Source: Bacteroidota bacterium (GTDB lineage Bacteria > Bacteroidota > Ignavibacteria > Kryptoniales > JAKASW01). From it: a stretch of DNA of 62,133 nt. The stretch lies in the NCBI GenBank assembly GCA_023480735.1, contig JAMCXB010000026.1:1-62133 (forward strand), given 5' to 3'. Positions 1 through 9,236 of this stretch are shown piece after piece; position 1 is the first letter of the stretch, and the number at the start of each line of letters is the position of its first letter. The position numbers and the translations under genes were made by a program. Below the pieces are notes generated by a model, which ran no database searches, was not told where the DNA came from, and saw nothing but the letters and a program-made list of their open reading frames with translations.

Positions 1-208
1 TTCTAAATTTTAAATTCTCAATTTTAAGTTTTGAGAGAAACATACTTCGCCTTTCCTGTTTTATGTGTTAAGGAGAGGAAGTCTGGCGGACCGAAGCATT
101 GATAAATTGCAAGCAACGGTTCCCCGGACCGGATTATACCGCTAATGCTGTATATCCGGTTCCCCGAACGTTGTGTTCCGGGGACTTCCTAATAATCAGG
201 AAAGGGAA
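1..208. other. Non-coding edge of window
   Basis: No convincing gene is visible. The stretch is AT-rich for the first 60 bases. Around 117-186 it carries imperfect inverted copies of a GTTCCCCGG/CCGGGGAAC-like segment (about 119-127, 158-165 and 176-184) that could fold into a hairpin downstream of the minus-strand gene ending at 209. There is no T-run to make it a clear intrinsic terminator. Confidence 0.3.
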
Positions 209-688
209 TTAAATGCGGAGATTACTATTGAGGATCGGTAAATCTAAAGGAGGTGAACTATTCCGGCTGAACAGCTGGTACTGGACTGCTGATGGCTGGT
301 AGCTTGAAAGGGGGACAAGGCTGAACGTTATCACAAAGTGGCTGAGCAGTTTAACCGAATCAGTGAAGCCGCTGACGACACTTTTTTCTGCGGTAACGAC
401 CTTGATGCAGTTGCCTTCGACCAACTGAAGTCCATTCTGGGGCGGGATCACCCCGGAGCATTGAGCGCATACGTCTTCCGTCTCATCACCTGGCGAAGTC
501 ATGGCCATTACGGGACTCTTCACCGGCGCCTGCTTCATCGTGCAGAAGTAAGAAGCATAGGCAAACTGAACCTGCCCGACAAGGAAGGTCAGCAAGACAA
601 ACAGGTTCAGGTATTTAACTTTGTCGTTCACTTCGTGTTTAATATAAGCTCTAATGTTCTTAACAAAAAATGCAATCAGTAGTTCCAC
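209..688 (-). CDS. Small exported cysteine-containing protein, unknown function
   Basis: This 159-residue reading frame has no function I recognise. A hydrophobic segment (about residues 26-46, ending in FAYA) looks like a signal peptide. The mature part has a CAQC pair, further single cysteines and a C-terminal stretch beginning SSPPLDLPILN. Small proteins of this general build (signal peptide, a few cysteines, PP-rich tail) are seen near heavy-metal efflux genes in Bacteroidota, but that is a loose resemblance. The start is uncertain: the long form begins with GTG at 688, with a purine-rich stretch about 16 bases upstream. An internal GTG at 631 would place the signal peptide at the N-terminus in the usual position. 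A 114-residue frame on the plus strand over the same bases is judged a shadow. Confidence 0.45.
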   Translation of the reverse strand: MELLIAFFVKNIRAYIKHEVNDKVKYLNLFVLLTFLVGQVQFAYASYFCTMKQAPVKSPVMAMTSPGDETEDVCAQCSGVIPPQNGLQLVEGNCIKVVTAEKSVVSGFTDSVKLLSHFVITFSLVPLSSYQPSAVQYQLFSRNSSPPLDLPILNSNLRI

Positions 689-847
689 AATTATGATGCC
701 GAAACCCCCCTTCTAGTTTCAGGGAATCGGGACAGATTTCGTATACCTTGAGCAACGATTTATACTCAGGCGCAGAGATTTTGCCTCATACGCGGTAAAT
801 TTGCCTCCAGGAACCCAGTCAGGGACCCAGAGGCTGAAGACAGCTAT

Positions 848-968
848 TCAGTAGGTGTATGTTAAGCCTCCTCCGGCACCGAAGTGCGAATCGTAATTGG
901 CCGAGAGCGAAAAACTCTTCGTCAAGACGTACCGCATACCGACTTGGTATTCCCTGTCGGTGTTCCAC
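848..968 (-). pseudogene. 3' remnant of an outer-membrane beta-barrel gene
   Basis: Reading the minus strand from about 968 down to the TGA at 848-850 gives roughly 40 codons of protein-like sequence. It includes YQVGMRYVLTKSFSLSANYD and ends GGLTYTY. Alternating polar and aromatic residues with a terminal tyrosine are typical of the last strands of outer-membrane barrels. There is no start codon in context, and an in-frame stop (TAG) lies just upstream, so only the C-terminal end of the gene survives. It lies directly after the metallopeptidase gene of the restriction operon, so it may be what the island inserted into. The identification rests on sequence character only. Confidence 0.4.
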
Positions 969-987
969 TAGTGGTTCTATTCAACCC

Positions 988-1326
988 TTAACTGCCCCCA
1001 TCTAATCCTCTGACTCTCTTTTCCCACCGTCTCCACCCAGGGACATTTGCCGAAAGCAGGCTCTTAAAAAGTTTTCCGTGATTTGGTATTTTCAAATGCA
1101 GTAACTCATGAACGATTACAAAGTCCTGAAACGACACAGGTTTGTGGAGAAGACCTTTTGAAAAGGTCACCCAGCCCTTTGTGGAACAGGAGGCCCACTT
1201 ACGTGTCATCTTCTGCACGCGAACCTGTTTTGGTTTCACACGAATCTTTACTGCCCACAAATTCACCCTCGCTTTGAAGACCTCTTCCGGCGTAGTGTTA
1301 AGTCTGCGTCTTGGTTTCATCGTCAC
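988..1326 (-). CDS. YgjP/DUF45-type metallopeptidase-like protein of the restriction operon
   Basis: This 112-residue protein carries a zinc-peptidase signature near its centre, [18 protein letters not shown]. It has the HExxH-like core (HELLH) and the downstream NHG...F of the YgjP/DUF45 (WLM-related) family. It is shorter than stand-alone YgjP (about 170 residues) and matches the short form commonly found next to hsdR. Its GTG start at 1326 overlaps the hsdR stop codon by four bases, which suggests translational coupling; an ATG two codons further in (1320) is an alternative start. The role in restriction is not established. From context it may act in assembly, turnover or control of the restriction complex (inference). 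Confidence 0.8.
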   Translation of the reverse strand: MTMKPRRRLNTTPEEVFKARVNLWAVKIRVKPKQVRVQKMTRKWASCSTKGWVTFSKGLLHKPVSFQDFVIVHELLHLKIPNHGKLFKSLLSANVPGWRRWEKRVRGLDGGS

Positions 1327-4280
1327 TTCAACCGCAGAATCTGATCAGCAAGATCTACCATTCGTTTCCCGCTGACGAAGCGCAGGAGCGACTTGTAAAT
1401 CTCCGCCTTCAGCTGCCTGAGCTCGTCGGCATTCACCGCGTAATTTGGGAAGCGGTGATAGATCGCGTTAACTTCCTTTGCCAGCATCAGAGGTTCCGGC
1501 ACCTTCTCCTTTTGAAGGAGCCAGAATACCTCAAACGTATCCGGATCCAGACCACTTTCTTTTCGAGCCTTTTCAGCCTCTATCTTTTCTTTCATTAACG
1601 CTTCTATTTCCGTAAGTGCGTTTGCGGTGGAGACCTTGCGATCTTCAAAAGCTGACATCACAGACTGCGCGCGCGCGCTAATTGAAATTAGATATGGCTC
1701 TTTCGAGCCACGGTCAGCTGCACTCTGGACAAGGCTATTGATCAGGTTGATAACCTTTGCATTGTCCAATCCCTTCCTGTCCTTAAGTGCTCTCAAAGCA
1801 GCTTCGTCAAACTCCACCGGCTTTGTCAATTCGCTCAACCCGTACGTCATGGCGTTCTCGCGAACAAGCCTTTCCGTTTTGTGAGCAACTTCGGACAGAA
1901 ACGTTGTTTTCCTCCCGTACGCATGGCGCAGCATGACGTAAATGGCGGCAAGTCGATTATAATCATCGATGTAATCACGCAGTTGTGGGTCGGGCGACAG
2001 TATTTCATAGAGGGACTCTATCTCCTTGAAAAAGTCGTCGAATTCTTGTCGCTTCTGCTTGTCGAGAAAAGTTTCGTAAAGGAGCTTTTCCAGTTTCTCG
2101 TCATTGCTGCCCGTATTTCCCGCAGCCTGAAGGTACGCTTTTCCCGGCTCCGCCATAAGCTCATTGAACCGTGCGAAAAGTACGTCGAGGTCTTCGATAA
2201 CTCCGCTCACTTCATCGGAATCGAAGGCGAGCGCTTTGTTCAGTTCCTTTAAGATCCCGATGAAGTCAACAATCAGCCCACAGGGTTTCTTGACACCATT
2301 CTCATCTTCATAAGGACGATTCACGCGAGCTACTGCCTGTAGGAGCACATGATCGCGCATCGGCTTGTCGAGATACATGCAATAGAGAATTTCCGCGTCG
2401 TACCCGGTGAGGAGTTTGTCCGTCACGATGAAGATCTTCGGTAACTGGTCCGGCTTCGGAAACACCTTGCGGGCTTTCTTCTCGTCGACTTCGCTCAACT
2501 GATACTTTGCCACGAGCGGGCGATCAACTACATCCTCTGAGTTTTTCGTGTAAATCGCCGTCGAGTATTCCGGCGGGAGATACTTGTCAAGCGCCTCCTT
2601 ATAGAGAGCGCAAGCTTCACGATCCACCGCGACCAGGAATGCCTTGTACCCAAGCGGTTCTACGTTTTCTTTGAAATGCTTTGCGACAAACCGTGCCACC
2701 ATATCCACGCGATCATCCGCCTTCAAGAATGCTCTCAGCTTCACCGAGCGATCGAGGATACGGTTAAGATCTTCTACGTCGGTAATCCCTTCGCTCTCAG
2801 CGATACTCCAGAACTCCTTTTCCAACAGTTCCTGCGGAACCTGCATTTCGCTGGGGGCAAAAGTGTGTCGGAGCTTCAACGTCGTCCCGTCCTTGATGGA
2901 ATCGCCGATCGAGTACTTGTCCAGATATCCCTTATCGTCTTCTTTCCCGAAAACCTTGAAGGTCCCTTTCCCGTACGCGGTCTTGTCTATCGGCGTTCCG
3001 GTGAATCCTATGAGAGTTGCATTCGGCAGCGCTCCCATGAGATAGTTTCCGAGATCCCCGCCAGTCGAACGGTGCGCCTCATCTATGAGGACAAAGAAGT
3101 CGGATCGGGTGCAGGAGTCCTTTCGAATTCCGTCGAACTTATGGATCATTGAAACGATTAGCCCGCGAAAATCCTGATCGAGCAGCTCTTGCAGCCTCGA
3201 ACCGCTGTAGGCGTAGGCAATACTGATACCGCTCCCCCGCATCTCGCCAACGAGACGGTCAACCCAGCCTGACAACTGTCCTTCCAACTCGTTGCGATCT
3301 ACGATCAGCATGACGGTTGCGCCTGGGAAACGCTCTTTGTTCTCCAGGATGAGCCGAGCTGCCGTGATCAGCGTAAACGTCTTCCCGGAACCCTGGGTAT
3401 GCCAGATGAGACCGGTCTTTTTTTCATTATCAGCGCAGCGATCAACTACTTTCACCGCAGCCCGAGTCTGGTGCTGCCGCAAAACTGTCTTCCGCAATTC
3501 GTCATCTTTGACAAAGAAGAGAATCCACTCTCTGAGCATTGTCAGAAATCCATTCCGCTCAAAGAATGTATGGACTGCATTCCTGTACGCTTCGTCTCGC
3601 TCTGTTTTCCACTCGAAAATGTCCTTCCGCGTGTAGTTCCAGGTGACACCGTAGAAATACTCGATCAGGTGTGTCACATTGAACACCTGCGGTGTGGTGA
3701 GCAATTCAGGTGTCTCCAGCTCGTACCTGTGAAGCTGTTTGACAGCCCGTTCCATTGCATCGGGTAATTTGGGGTTCTTGTTTTCCACGATTGCAACAGG
3801 CACTCCGTTCACAAGAAACATGACGTCGGCGCGGTTGCCCTTCTTGTTCCCTTCCTTGAAAGCCCATTCGTATGTGACATTGAAGACATTATTCGCAAGG
3901 TTGGTGTAATCTATCAGAGTTACGTTGCGATGCCGCTTTTCGTGTTCGTCGAAAATCGTCCTATTCCCACGCAACCACTCCAGAATCTCCCGGTTTCCTT
4001 CCATGGACTTCGGCACGCTTTCCATGCGCTGAATAACGGATTGCACGTTTTCGGGCGTGACGATGGCGGGATTGAGGCGGAGCAAGGCAGCCTCGAGTTC
4101 CTTATAGAAAAACAGGCCGGCCTCGCCGCCGCGCTTCGTTAAAGCCTCTGTGCTGGAAACAATCGTGCATCCAATTTCTTCCGCATATTTGACAAGCGGA
4201 AACTGAGTTGTACCTTTTTCAGTTGTTGTCGAATCCTTATTCACAATTCTATTCCCGAGTTCGATATTGTCATAATACAA
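1323..4280 (-). CDS. hsdR: Type I restriction enzyme, R (restriction/translocase) subunit
   Basis: This is the 985-residue motor and nuclease subunit of a type I restriction-modification complex. It translocates DNA and cuts unmodified sites. The N-terminal nuclease domain shows the PD-(D/E)xK pattern (D152 and ENK at 166-168). The SF2 helicase domain has Walker A TQGSGKT at 295-301, DEAH at 400-403 followed by a FTGTP motif III, and a [10 protein letters not shown] motif VI. Length and motif order fit an intact HsdR. It lies third in a minus-strand operon after hsdM and hsdS, separated from hsdS by a transposase gene and repeats, and overlaps the next gene by four bases. A (GC)6 dinucleotide run lies inside the gene at 1667-1678. 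Confidence 0.97.
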   Translation of the reverse strand: MYYDNIELGNRIVNKDSTTTEKGTTQFPLVKYAEEIGCTIVSSTEALTKRGGEAGLFFYKELEAALLRLNPAIVTPENVQSVIQRMESVPKSMEGNREILEWLRGNRTIFDEHEKRHRNVTLIDYTNLANNVFNVTYEWAFKEGNKKGNRADVMFLVNGVPVAIVENKNPKLPDAMERAVKQLHRYELETPELLTTPQVFNVTHLIEYFYGVTWNYTRKDIFEWKTERDEAYRNAVHTFFERNGFLTMLREWILFFVKDDELRKTVLRQHQTRAAVKVVDRCADNEKKTGLIWHTQGSGKTFTLITAARLILENKERFPGATVMLIVDRNELEGQLSGWVDRLVGEMRGSGISIAYAYSGSRLQELLDQDFRGLIVSMIHKFDGIRKDSCTRSDFFVLIDEAHRSTGGDLGNYLMGALPNATLIGFTGTPIDKTAYGKGTFKVFGKEDDKGYLDKYSIGDSIKDGTTLKLRHTFAPSEMQVPQELLEKEFWSIAESEGITDVEDLNRILDRSVKLRAFLKADDRVDMVARFVAKHFKENVEPLGYKAFLVAVDREACALYKEALDKYLPPEYSTAIYTKNSEDVVDRPLVAKYQLSEVDEKKARKVFPKPDQLPKIFIVTDKLLTGYDAEILYCMYLDKPMRDHVLLQAVARVNRPYEDENGVKKPCGLIVDFIGILKELNKALAFDSDEVSGVIEDLDVLFARFNELMAEPGKAYLQAAGNTGSNDEKLEKLLYETFLDKQKRQEFDDFFKEIESLYEILSPDPQLRDYIDDYNRLAAIYVMLRHAYGRKTTFLSEVAHKTERLVRENAMTYGLSELTKPVEFDEAALRALKDRKGLDNAKVINLINSLVQSAADRGSKEPYLISISARAQSVMSAFEDRKVSTANALTEIEALMKEKIEAEKARKESGLDPDTFEVFWLLQKEKVPEPLMLAKEVNAIYHRFPNYAVNADELRQLKAEIYKSLLRFVSGKRMVDLADQILRLK
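1667..1678. repeat. (GC)6 dinucleotide run inside hsdR
   Basis: Six tandem GC units lie within the coding sequence around codon 869 of hsdR. They are in frame in this copy and encode the alanine/arginine stretch of ISARAQS. Short dinucleotide tracts can slip during replication, and one unit gained or lost would truncate the C-terminal region of the protein. Whether this tract varies is unknown. Confidence 0.6.
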
Positions 4281-4347
4281 CAGTGTTTGACTAAGGTCTT
4301 AGGTACGCCACAAAGTTCAGCAATGTTGCAACAAGCCGTAGCTATTG

Positions 4348-4402
4348 CCACGAGCTTTAGCTCGTGGAGAGAAAAGCCAAGAAGCAAGATGGGTTTTAAC
4401 CC
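4348..4402. repeat. REP-type repeat unit 1 (two hairpins)
   Basis: The unit holds a perfect 8-bp stem with a 4-base loop, CCACGAGCTTTAGCTCGTGG, at 4348-4367. A second small hairpin, GGGTTTTAACCC, follows at 4391-4402. The TAA stop of the transposase gene lies inside the second hairpin. Units 2 to 4 further along share this two-hairpin plan and the flanking ATTGCCACGA. Confidence 0.85.
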
Positions 4403-4824
4403 TCGGTAACGAATCCATATCTCTCTATGAATTCTTTATACTCTTCACTAAATGTTTTCATCCTATGGTGCTGCTTTTGGTTTCTGATATATTCCCTTAC
4501 CTTTTCTACCATTGACTCACTCACTAAAACTGCAATGTATTCATCTTGCCACTCGAATTTCCCGTTCTTAGAATTCCCATTTACCCAATGGGAAGATTCT
4601 CCCTTTAGAAGTTGAGCGACCTTTGAAATAGTTTGATCAGACTTTAATGACAGGAGCACATGCACATGATCTTCTACGCCATCAATGGTGTCGAGATGGA
4701 TATTTTTCTTCGAGGCGTTTTCCTTAATATGAGAAAGAACTTTTTCTCTCAATTTGTCATTGAGTACCCTATCCCTGTTTTTTGTTGACCAAATTAAATG
4801 AACCCATATTCTGACATAAGGCAT
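4396..4824 (-). mobile_element. IS200-like / REP-associated (Y1-HUH) transposase gene
   Basis: This 142-residue protein belongs to the Transposase_17 (Y1) family of single-strand DNA transposases. The HUH motif is visible as HVH at residues 53-55 (DHVHVLL). The catalytic tyrosine is probably Y112 in EYIRNQKQHH, with the characteristic YxxNQ spacing. The gene is bracketed by inverted copies of a palindromic repeat (4348-4402 and 4850-4903), as expected for a REP-associated transposase or an IS200-type element recognised through terminal hairpins. It lies between hsdS and hsdR in the same direction as the operon. The protein appears intact, and a possible GGAGG-like site lies in the upstream GAGGGAGGATTTACC. 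Confidence 0.9.
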
Positions 4825-4849
4825 GGTAAATCCTCCCTCGCTTGGTTAA

Positions 4850-4903
4850 GGGCTAAAGCCCATTGGAGATTTGGGATATTTTCCCACGACATAAATGTCG
4901 TGG
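4850..4903. repeat. REP-type repeat unit 2 (inverted)
   Basis: GGGCTAAAGCCC at 4850-4861 is followed by the 9-bp stem CCACGACATAAATGTCGTGG at 4884-4903, then CAAT. Read on the minus strand this has the same order and spacing as unit 1 (ATTGCCACGA stem-loop, about 22 bases, GGGCTTTAGCCC). It therefore lies as an inverted copy on the 5' side of the transposase gene. Confidence 0.85.
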
Positions 4904-4983
4904 CAATTGTGACCCCCTCCTTTTGTTGTCATCTTCTCAGGCAAATCTATGAATTCCAATTCTTGTAAGGACACTGTCCATTG

Positions 4984-5080
4984 CCACGAGCTTCAGCTCG
5001 TGGTGATGAAAAACAAGCAGGGTGGGTTTTAACCCATCGCTCTTGGGCCGAATATTTGCCCGATCTAAATGTCGCAGCAA
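4984..5080. repeat. REP-type repeat units 3 and 4 (inverted pair without a gene)
   Basis: Unit 3 repeats the plan of unit 1: CCACGAGCTTCAGCTCGTGG at 4984-5003 and GGGTTTTAACCC at 5024-5035. It is followed at about 5045-5080 by a decayed inverted unit, with GGGC/GCCC bracketing 5045-5062, then CGATCTAAATGTCG and CAGCAA. The pair looks like a small non-autonomous element of the BIME or MITE kind, mobilised by the transposase next door (inference). It sits immediately downstream of hsdS. Confidence 0.75.
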
Positions 5081-5086
5081 AAGTTT

Positions 5087-6397
5087 CTACTCATTTTTTA
5101 TGTCGCCGTTGACGCTGTCCATGATTTCCCTTACATCAATATCTAATCCATTAACTCGTGTTTCGCCGGTCATCAATTGGTGAAGCATCGCCTTGAAGAG
5201 TTCCTGCAACGTGGCGCGCTTGCGTTCGTGAACACTGATTTTTTGGTCAATCGTTTGTAAGACACGGGCAATCTCTCGTTGTTCATCATTTACTGGAAAA
5301 GCTATCTGAAATCCGGCAACTAGTTCTGAGTTGAGATTTTGTTGCTGTGCTCCATGGGAGAAAGAGCGTAATCTGTCATAGGAAAAAGTTAGAAAATAGT
5401 AGAGATAAAGTGGAATGACCTTTTCATTAGTGGGAATGATACCGGCACATGCTTGATTAGTGGTGGCATCAATACCGAGGATTGCGACTTTGCCGCGTGT
5501 GACGCCCTGTCCGTACATCGCAATGAGAAGAGTCCCTTTGGGGAGCAGTTTGGCCGCTGAGTTCTCCAATCCTGTCGATGTAATCTTCTCCTCAGTACCA
5601 GTGATTAGGCAGTAGTCAACCTCGCCAGTCTTTACCCATGGAACCGTTCCGCCTTCCCAATATTCTTTTTTACTGCGGGATGGAGTTCCACCAGCAATCA
5701 ATTTTGCATTAGCCCTTATCGGCGCAACGGTCCAGCTTTCTGGAACTGTTCCTATTTCCGTTTCCTTCTGCGGTTCTCCGCGGAGTCCGTGAGTGAAAAG
5801 CTGGTGCATGGCCGACTGTTTCAACTCGCGTGCTGTCGCAATCAGTTTTTCCTCCGTCTCAATTGTTCGCTGAATCTTCCAAAGCACTGCCGCAATTCTT
5901 TCCTGCTCTGGCTTGGGTGGGATTGGGACGGGAAATGCTTGAACCGCACGCTCTGGAACACGTTGACGGCCAGTCGAGCCTTCCATTTTTCCTGCTAACG
6001 CGGTTCGAACTTCTGGGTGAAGGAGATAGTAAAACAGGAATCGATTATCGGCTTCCCGGGTTGAGGATTGTAAAGGAATAATCTCGGTTGAAGCTATTCC
6101 GAACGACGCTGGGATATTATGAGCTAGTCCCTGTTTCCCGTTTTCAAATGATGGTGTGATCTTCGATAAAAGAATATCCCCTTTTTCAAAATAAGTCCCG
6201 CTTGCAATCTGCGAAATGTTACGTAAGCTGAAACGAACTGCTTCGTGTCCGTTTACTGGTACCGAGTCCATAGGCACGAAGGGTATTGTTGTAAAATCCG
6301 CGTATGCAAGCCCTCTCGGTTTTTTTGTGATCCGATAGCAGAACGAAATGGTTTTCCAGGACCACCCTTCTGGTGGTTGTGATTCGAGCAACTTCAT
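5087..6397 (-). CDS. hsdS: Type I restriction enzyme, S (specificity) subunit
   Basis: This 436-residue subunit sets the DNA target of both the methylase and the nuclease. Two target-recognition domains are arranged in tandem (roughly residues 8-160 and 215-375). Each is followed by a conserved helical spacer: [20 protein letters not shown] in the middle and [20 protein letters not shown] near the C-terminus, the latter ending in a LHQLMTGE-like tail. This is the normal two-domain, full-length architecture. Its ATG at 6397 overlaps the hsdM stop by four bases, so the two are probably translated together. The recognition sequence cannot be read from the protein by eye. Confidence 0.95.
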   Translation of the reverse strand: MKLLESQPPEGWSWKTISFCYRITKKPRGLAYADFTTIPFVPMDSVPVNGHEAVRFSLRNISQIASGTYFEKGDILLSKITPSFENGKQGLAHNIPASFGIASTEIIPLQSSTREADNRFLFYYLLHPEVRTALAGKMEGSTGRQRVPERAVQAFPVPIPPKPEQERIAAVLWKIQRTIETEEKLIATARELKQSAMHQLFTHGLRGEPQKETEIGTVPESWTVAPIRANAKLIAGGTPSRSKKEYWEGGTVPWVKTGEVDYCLITGTEEKITSTGLENSAAKLLPKGTLLIAMYGQGVTRGKVAILGIDATTNQACAGIIPTNEKVIPLYLYYFLTFSYDRLRSFSHGAQQQNLNSELVAGFQIAFPVNDEQREIARVLQTIDQKISVHERKRATLQELFKAMLHQLMTGETRVNGLDIDVREIMDSVNGDIKNE

Positions 6398-8238
6398 TTT
6401 CGTGCAAGCATGTGAAGTAAATTTGATAATTCGGTGGAAGTCTTTTTTGCCTCCGCTTCTATCTCATCAAGGTCGCGCAACAACGTTGGGAGAGATCGGA
6501 AACTATTCTCGGCATCCACGCCGATGTACCGCGATGGTGACAAATTAAAGTCATTCTTCGCCGCTTCCTCATTCGTGATAATGCTGACAAACCCATCTTC
6601 AGCTTTTGTTTTTAGAAACCCTTCCGCGATCTTCATTATCGATTCTTCAGGCAAGTAATTCTTCGGCGTTCCCTTGCGGAATTCCCGGCTAGCGTTAACC
6701 AAAACAATCTTTCCTTTGCGGTCCCTGGGTTTGTTCTTCCGCAAGATGATGATGATCCCGGCGGCAGTCGTGTTGTAGAAGAGGTTGTCCGGCAGAAGAA
6801 TCACTCCGTCAACAAGGTCATGCTCCACGAACCATTTTCTGATGTTGCGTTCCTTGTCCTCGTTCTTGCTCCCGCTGCCACGAGTCACCGCGCCAGTATC
6901 GAGCACTACCGCCGCGCGCCCGGTATTTTTCAACGAAGCGATCGTGTGCTGAAGCCATGCCCAGTCGGCTTTGCTCATCGTGATGCCGCCTTGTTCTTCA
7001 AATCGACCAAATGCATCTTTCTCAAATACCTCCGTGTCAAACGGCTGATTCCACATCGGATTCGAAACGACTATGTCAAATGTCTTCAGGCTCGTGTCGC
7101 CTTCTCTGAACTTAGGATTGCGCATGGAATCGCCGCGCACCACTTCACCTTCCATATCATGAATAATTCGGTTCATGCACGCTATGGCGAAACTGGAACC
7201 GGTGAGCTCCTGTCCGAAAAGGTGGAGCGGCACTTTTGAAAGAGGATCGAGCCGCCGGCAAACGATTTGCAGCTTCACAAGTAAACCGAATGAGCCACAA
7301 GCGTAGTCATAGCATTCTTCCCCCGGCCGCGGCCGCATGATCTCGGCGATGAGAAATCCAACTTCGGTGGGTGTGAAGAATTCTCCTGCGCTTTGCCCTT
7401 GACCCTCTGCAAACTTCCGAAGGAGGTACTCATAGCATCGACCGAGAAAGTCCGGTTCCACGTCGTGCAATCCGAGCCGGTATCGTGGATCGGAAAAAGT
7501 CTCGATTACCCCGCGTAGAGCCGCGTCACTGATCTCGCGCTCGCCATTGCGGGTCTCGTTGTAATCCACTATGTCGATGACGCCAGCCAGCTTCGGGTTA
7601 TGCTTCACGATTGCCCGAATGGTTGCGGTCAGCTGCTCACCGAGAGACTTCGGTTGTTTATCAGCCCGCCACTTAAATGCTTCTCTTCCGCTTACTACCG
7701 ACCAACGGGCTTCCGGCGGGATGTAAAAGCGAACCAGTTTCGTGCTGCTCGGTGAAGCCTGGTCGTTCTCTATGATTTCCAGCGCGGTGTCGCGATCACC
7801 GTAAGTCTCGCTCAAACGCTGAACCTCGTCGTCGAATACGTCCGACAGGCGCTTGATGAAAAGGAGAGGGAGGAGATAGTCTTTGAATTTTGGAGCGTCC
7901 TTTTCCCCGCGTACGGAACAGGCAGCATCCCATAGCATCTGCTCCATGCTTTTATTCGAAAGGACAGCGCTCTTCTTTACGCCGCGGCGTCTTCCGCCTT
8001 TGACTGCACCAGATTCATCCTCAAATTCATCGACGTTGTCTGACCCCGGTAAGCCAGCTTCTGCCACAAGTTTCGTGATAGCTTCAACTTGTGCCTTTTG
8101 CGGATTTGATTTGCCGGTTTCCCAGCGATTGACGGTCGCGAAGGACACGCCAAGACGGGCCGCAAGCTGTTCCTGGCTCAAATTGAGCTTTGAGCGCAAT
8201 TTGTGTAGTTGCTTGCTAAAGGAGTCGGATTTTGTCAT
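6394..8238 (-). CDS. hsdM: Type I modification methylase (M subunit) with fused N-terminal HTH domain
   Basis: This 614-residue N6-adenine methyltransferase protects the sites recognised by HsdS. Residues about 8-60 form an XRE/Cro-type helix-turn-helix ([20 protein letters not shown]), joined by a basic linker to the HsdM N-terminal bundle (about 95-230) and the catalytic domain. The AdoMet motif I reads DYACGSFG (311-318), where DPxCGSG is common. The catalytic motif IV reads NPMW (393-396) rather than NPP[YFW]. The rest of the protein is complete. It is the first gene of the operon and overlaps hsdS by four bases. The fused HTH suggests that the methylase represses its own operon; a palindrome at 8250-8267 is a possible operator. 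Confidence 0.95.
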   Translation of the reverse strand: MTKSDSFSKQLHKLRSKLNLSQEQLAARLGVSFATVNRWETGKSNPQKAQVEAITKLVAEAGLPGSDNVDEFEDESGAVKGGRRRGVKKSAVLSNKSMEQMLWDAACSVRGEKDAPKFKDYLLPLLFIKRLSDVFDDEVQRLSETYGDRDTALEIIENDQASPSSTKLVRFYIPPEARWSVVSGREAFKWRADKQPKSLGEQLTATIRAIVKHNPKLAGVIDIVDYNETRNGEREISDAALRGVIETFSDPRYRLGLHDVEPDFLGRCYEYLLRKFAEGQGQSAGEFFTPTEVGFLIAEIMRPRPGEECYDYACGSFGLLVKLQIVCRRLDPLSKVPLHLFGQELTGSSFAIACMNRIIHDMEGEVVRGDSMRNPKFREGDTSLKTFDIVVSNPMWNQPFDTEVFEKDAFGRFEEQGGITMSKADWAWLQHTIASLKNTGRAAVVLDTGAVTRGSGSKNEDKERNIRKWFVEHDLVDGVILLPDNLFYNTTAAGIIIILRKNKPRDRKGKIVLVNASREFRKGTPKNYLPEESIMKIAEGFLKTKAEDGFVSIITNEEAAKNDFNLSPSRYIGVDAENSFRSLPTLLRDLDEIEAEAKKTSTELSNLLHMLARK

Positions 8239-8248
8239 AACAAATTAC

Positions 8249-8277
8249 AGTTTATGATATAGCAAACCATTAATCAA
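8249..8277 (-). promoter_or_regulatory. Putative hsdM promoter with overlapping palindrome
   Basis: On the minus strand TTGATT (8272-8277) and TAAACT (8249-8254) are separated by 17 bases, a plausible -35/-10 pair close to the hsdM start. The imperfect palindrome GTTTATGATATAGCAAAC (8250-8267; matching arms GTTT and AAAC around a central ATAT) overlaps both. It could be the binding site of the HTH domain of HsdM. The predicted leader is only a few bases long. Confidence 0.4.
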
Positions 8278-8295
8278 CATTTTTTTGAAAATTGG

Positions 8296-8958
8296 ATGGG
8301 TAGCATGGATAAAGTAGTTTCCACCGAATCTCCCTTCAAAATAACCGGGGCGAGTGTACAACCCACACAAGCTACCTATTCCATCATCACTTTTAATTGG
8401 GACTCGCTTCTTGATGACGTTTTGAATTATATCAGTTCACACGTTGCGAACCAGTTAAGCCTCAGATTTGGTGATTACGAGCCGCGCAAGCGCCCTAATG
8501 AAATACACGTCGTTCCCCTGTTAAAACTGCATGGATGTGTCACAAACCCTGAATCAATTGAACTTCCAACATGGAACAAGGATTTGTACTCCGAGGACAA
8601 GAACGATCTTCTCACCCTTGCGCATTCCATTCTCGCCAACGCCAACCAGATAAGGATCATAGGTTACTCACTGCCGGATGCCGACTCTCATGTCAGATAC
8701 CTGTTGAAACTTGCTGGAAGAGATGTCTTTAATCTGAAGAAGATCGATGTCATCTGCCAGGCGAACGACAGGAAGGAAGAGGACAGGTTAGTTGAACGCT
8801 ATAGAAATTTTATCGGACCAAAGATCGGCCGTTTCAGGAATGCTAATGTCATGGAATATTTCAGAACCATCTGGAGTTCCACACAAGGCGGACACAACTT
8901 CTCAAGGCTGGAAGACAGGCATGAGGAATTCTTCAGAGACCGGGCTCAGATGTTGTGA
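8296..8958 (+). pseudogene. N-terminally truncated SIR2-like domain protein
   Basis: The 220-residue frame matches the later part of SIR2_2-type proteins. It shows IITFNWDSLLDDVL (like the family's sFNYDtLLE), LLKLHGCV and the typical IIGYSLPDADSHVRYLL. The early NAD-binding glycine-rich segment expected 100-150 residues before FNWDSLL is absent, and the frame starts only about 36 residues upstream of it. I therefore read it as a gene that has lost its 5' end, although a short product from the ATG at 8296 or 8305 is possible. SIR2-type proteins often act as NAD-depleting effectors in anti-phage systems. Its position divergent from and 57 bases away from the restriction operon fits a decayed defence gene. 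Confidence 0.7.
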
Positions 8959-8995
8959 GACTCATTGTATAGGCACCGTCAAGGAGACTTGAGTG

Positions 8996-9133
8996 ATGAA
9001 AACCATCGCCCCAGAACAAATGGCGAGCTCAGCTTACTTGCATGAACAACCACAGAATGTGCGGGACAAGGGAGCAAAGCTCGCTGTCGAGGGCCAACAT
9101 ACTCTATCTGGTAATAAAACTCAAGAATTATAG
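8996..9133 (+). CDS. Possible small protein (45 residues)
   Basis: An ATG at 8996 preceded by AAGGAGA (8981-8987) opens a 45-codon frame beginning MKTIAPEQMASSAYLHEQ and ending at TAG 9131-9133. The ribosome-binding site is better than that of the gene before it. The product is hydrophilic, matches nothing I know, and could be the 5' end of a deleted gene or a chance frame. The rest of the 8959-9236 interval holds nothing else that I can support. Confidence 0.25.
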   Translation: MKTIAPEQMASSAYLHEQPQNVRDKGAKLAVEGQHTLSGNKTQEL

Positions 9134-9236
9134 TTCCATGAGCAAACGCCATTGGACCTATCCTCCGCGTCTCTGAACGATGCTGCACCTGAACGTGTTC
9201 TATTATTGGTGATTCAAGAAAGGAAGATAGAATGAC

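Noticed and set aside
338-682. 114-codon plus-strand frame over the first small gene
   Set aside because: It has no ribosome-binding site or recognisable domain. The opposite strand encodes a signal-peptide protein over the same bases.
700-830. Open minus-strand stretch reading PGGKFTAYEAKSLRLSIN
   Set aside because: It is only about 38 codons with no start and no family character, so it is too short to call a gene or remnant.
4384-5080. CRISPR array suggested by repeated palindromes near 4.3-5.1 kb
   Set aside because: The repeats are inverted pairs with irregular spacing and a transposase gene between them. There is no regular repeat-spacer pattern and no cas gene.
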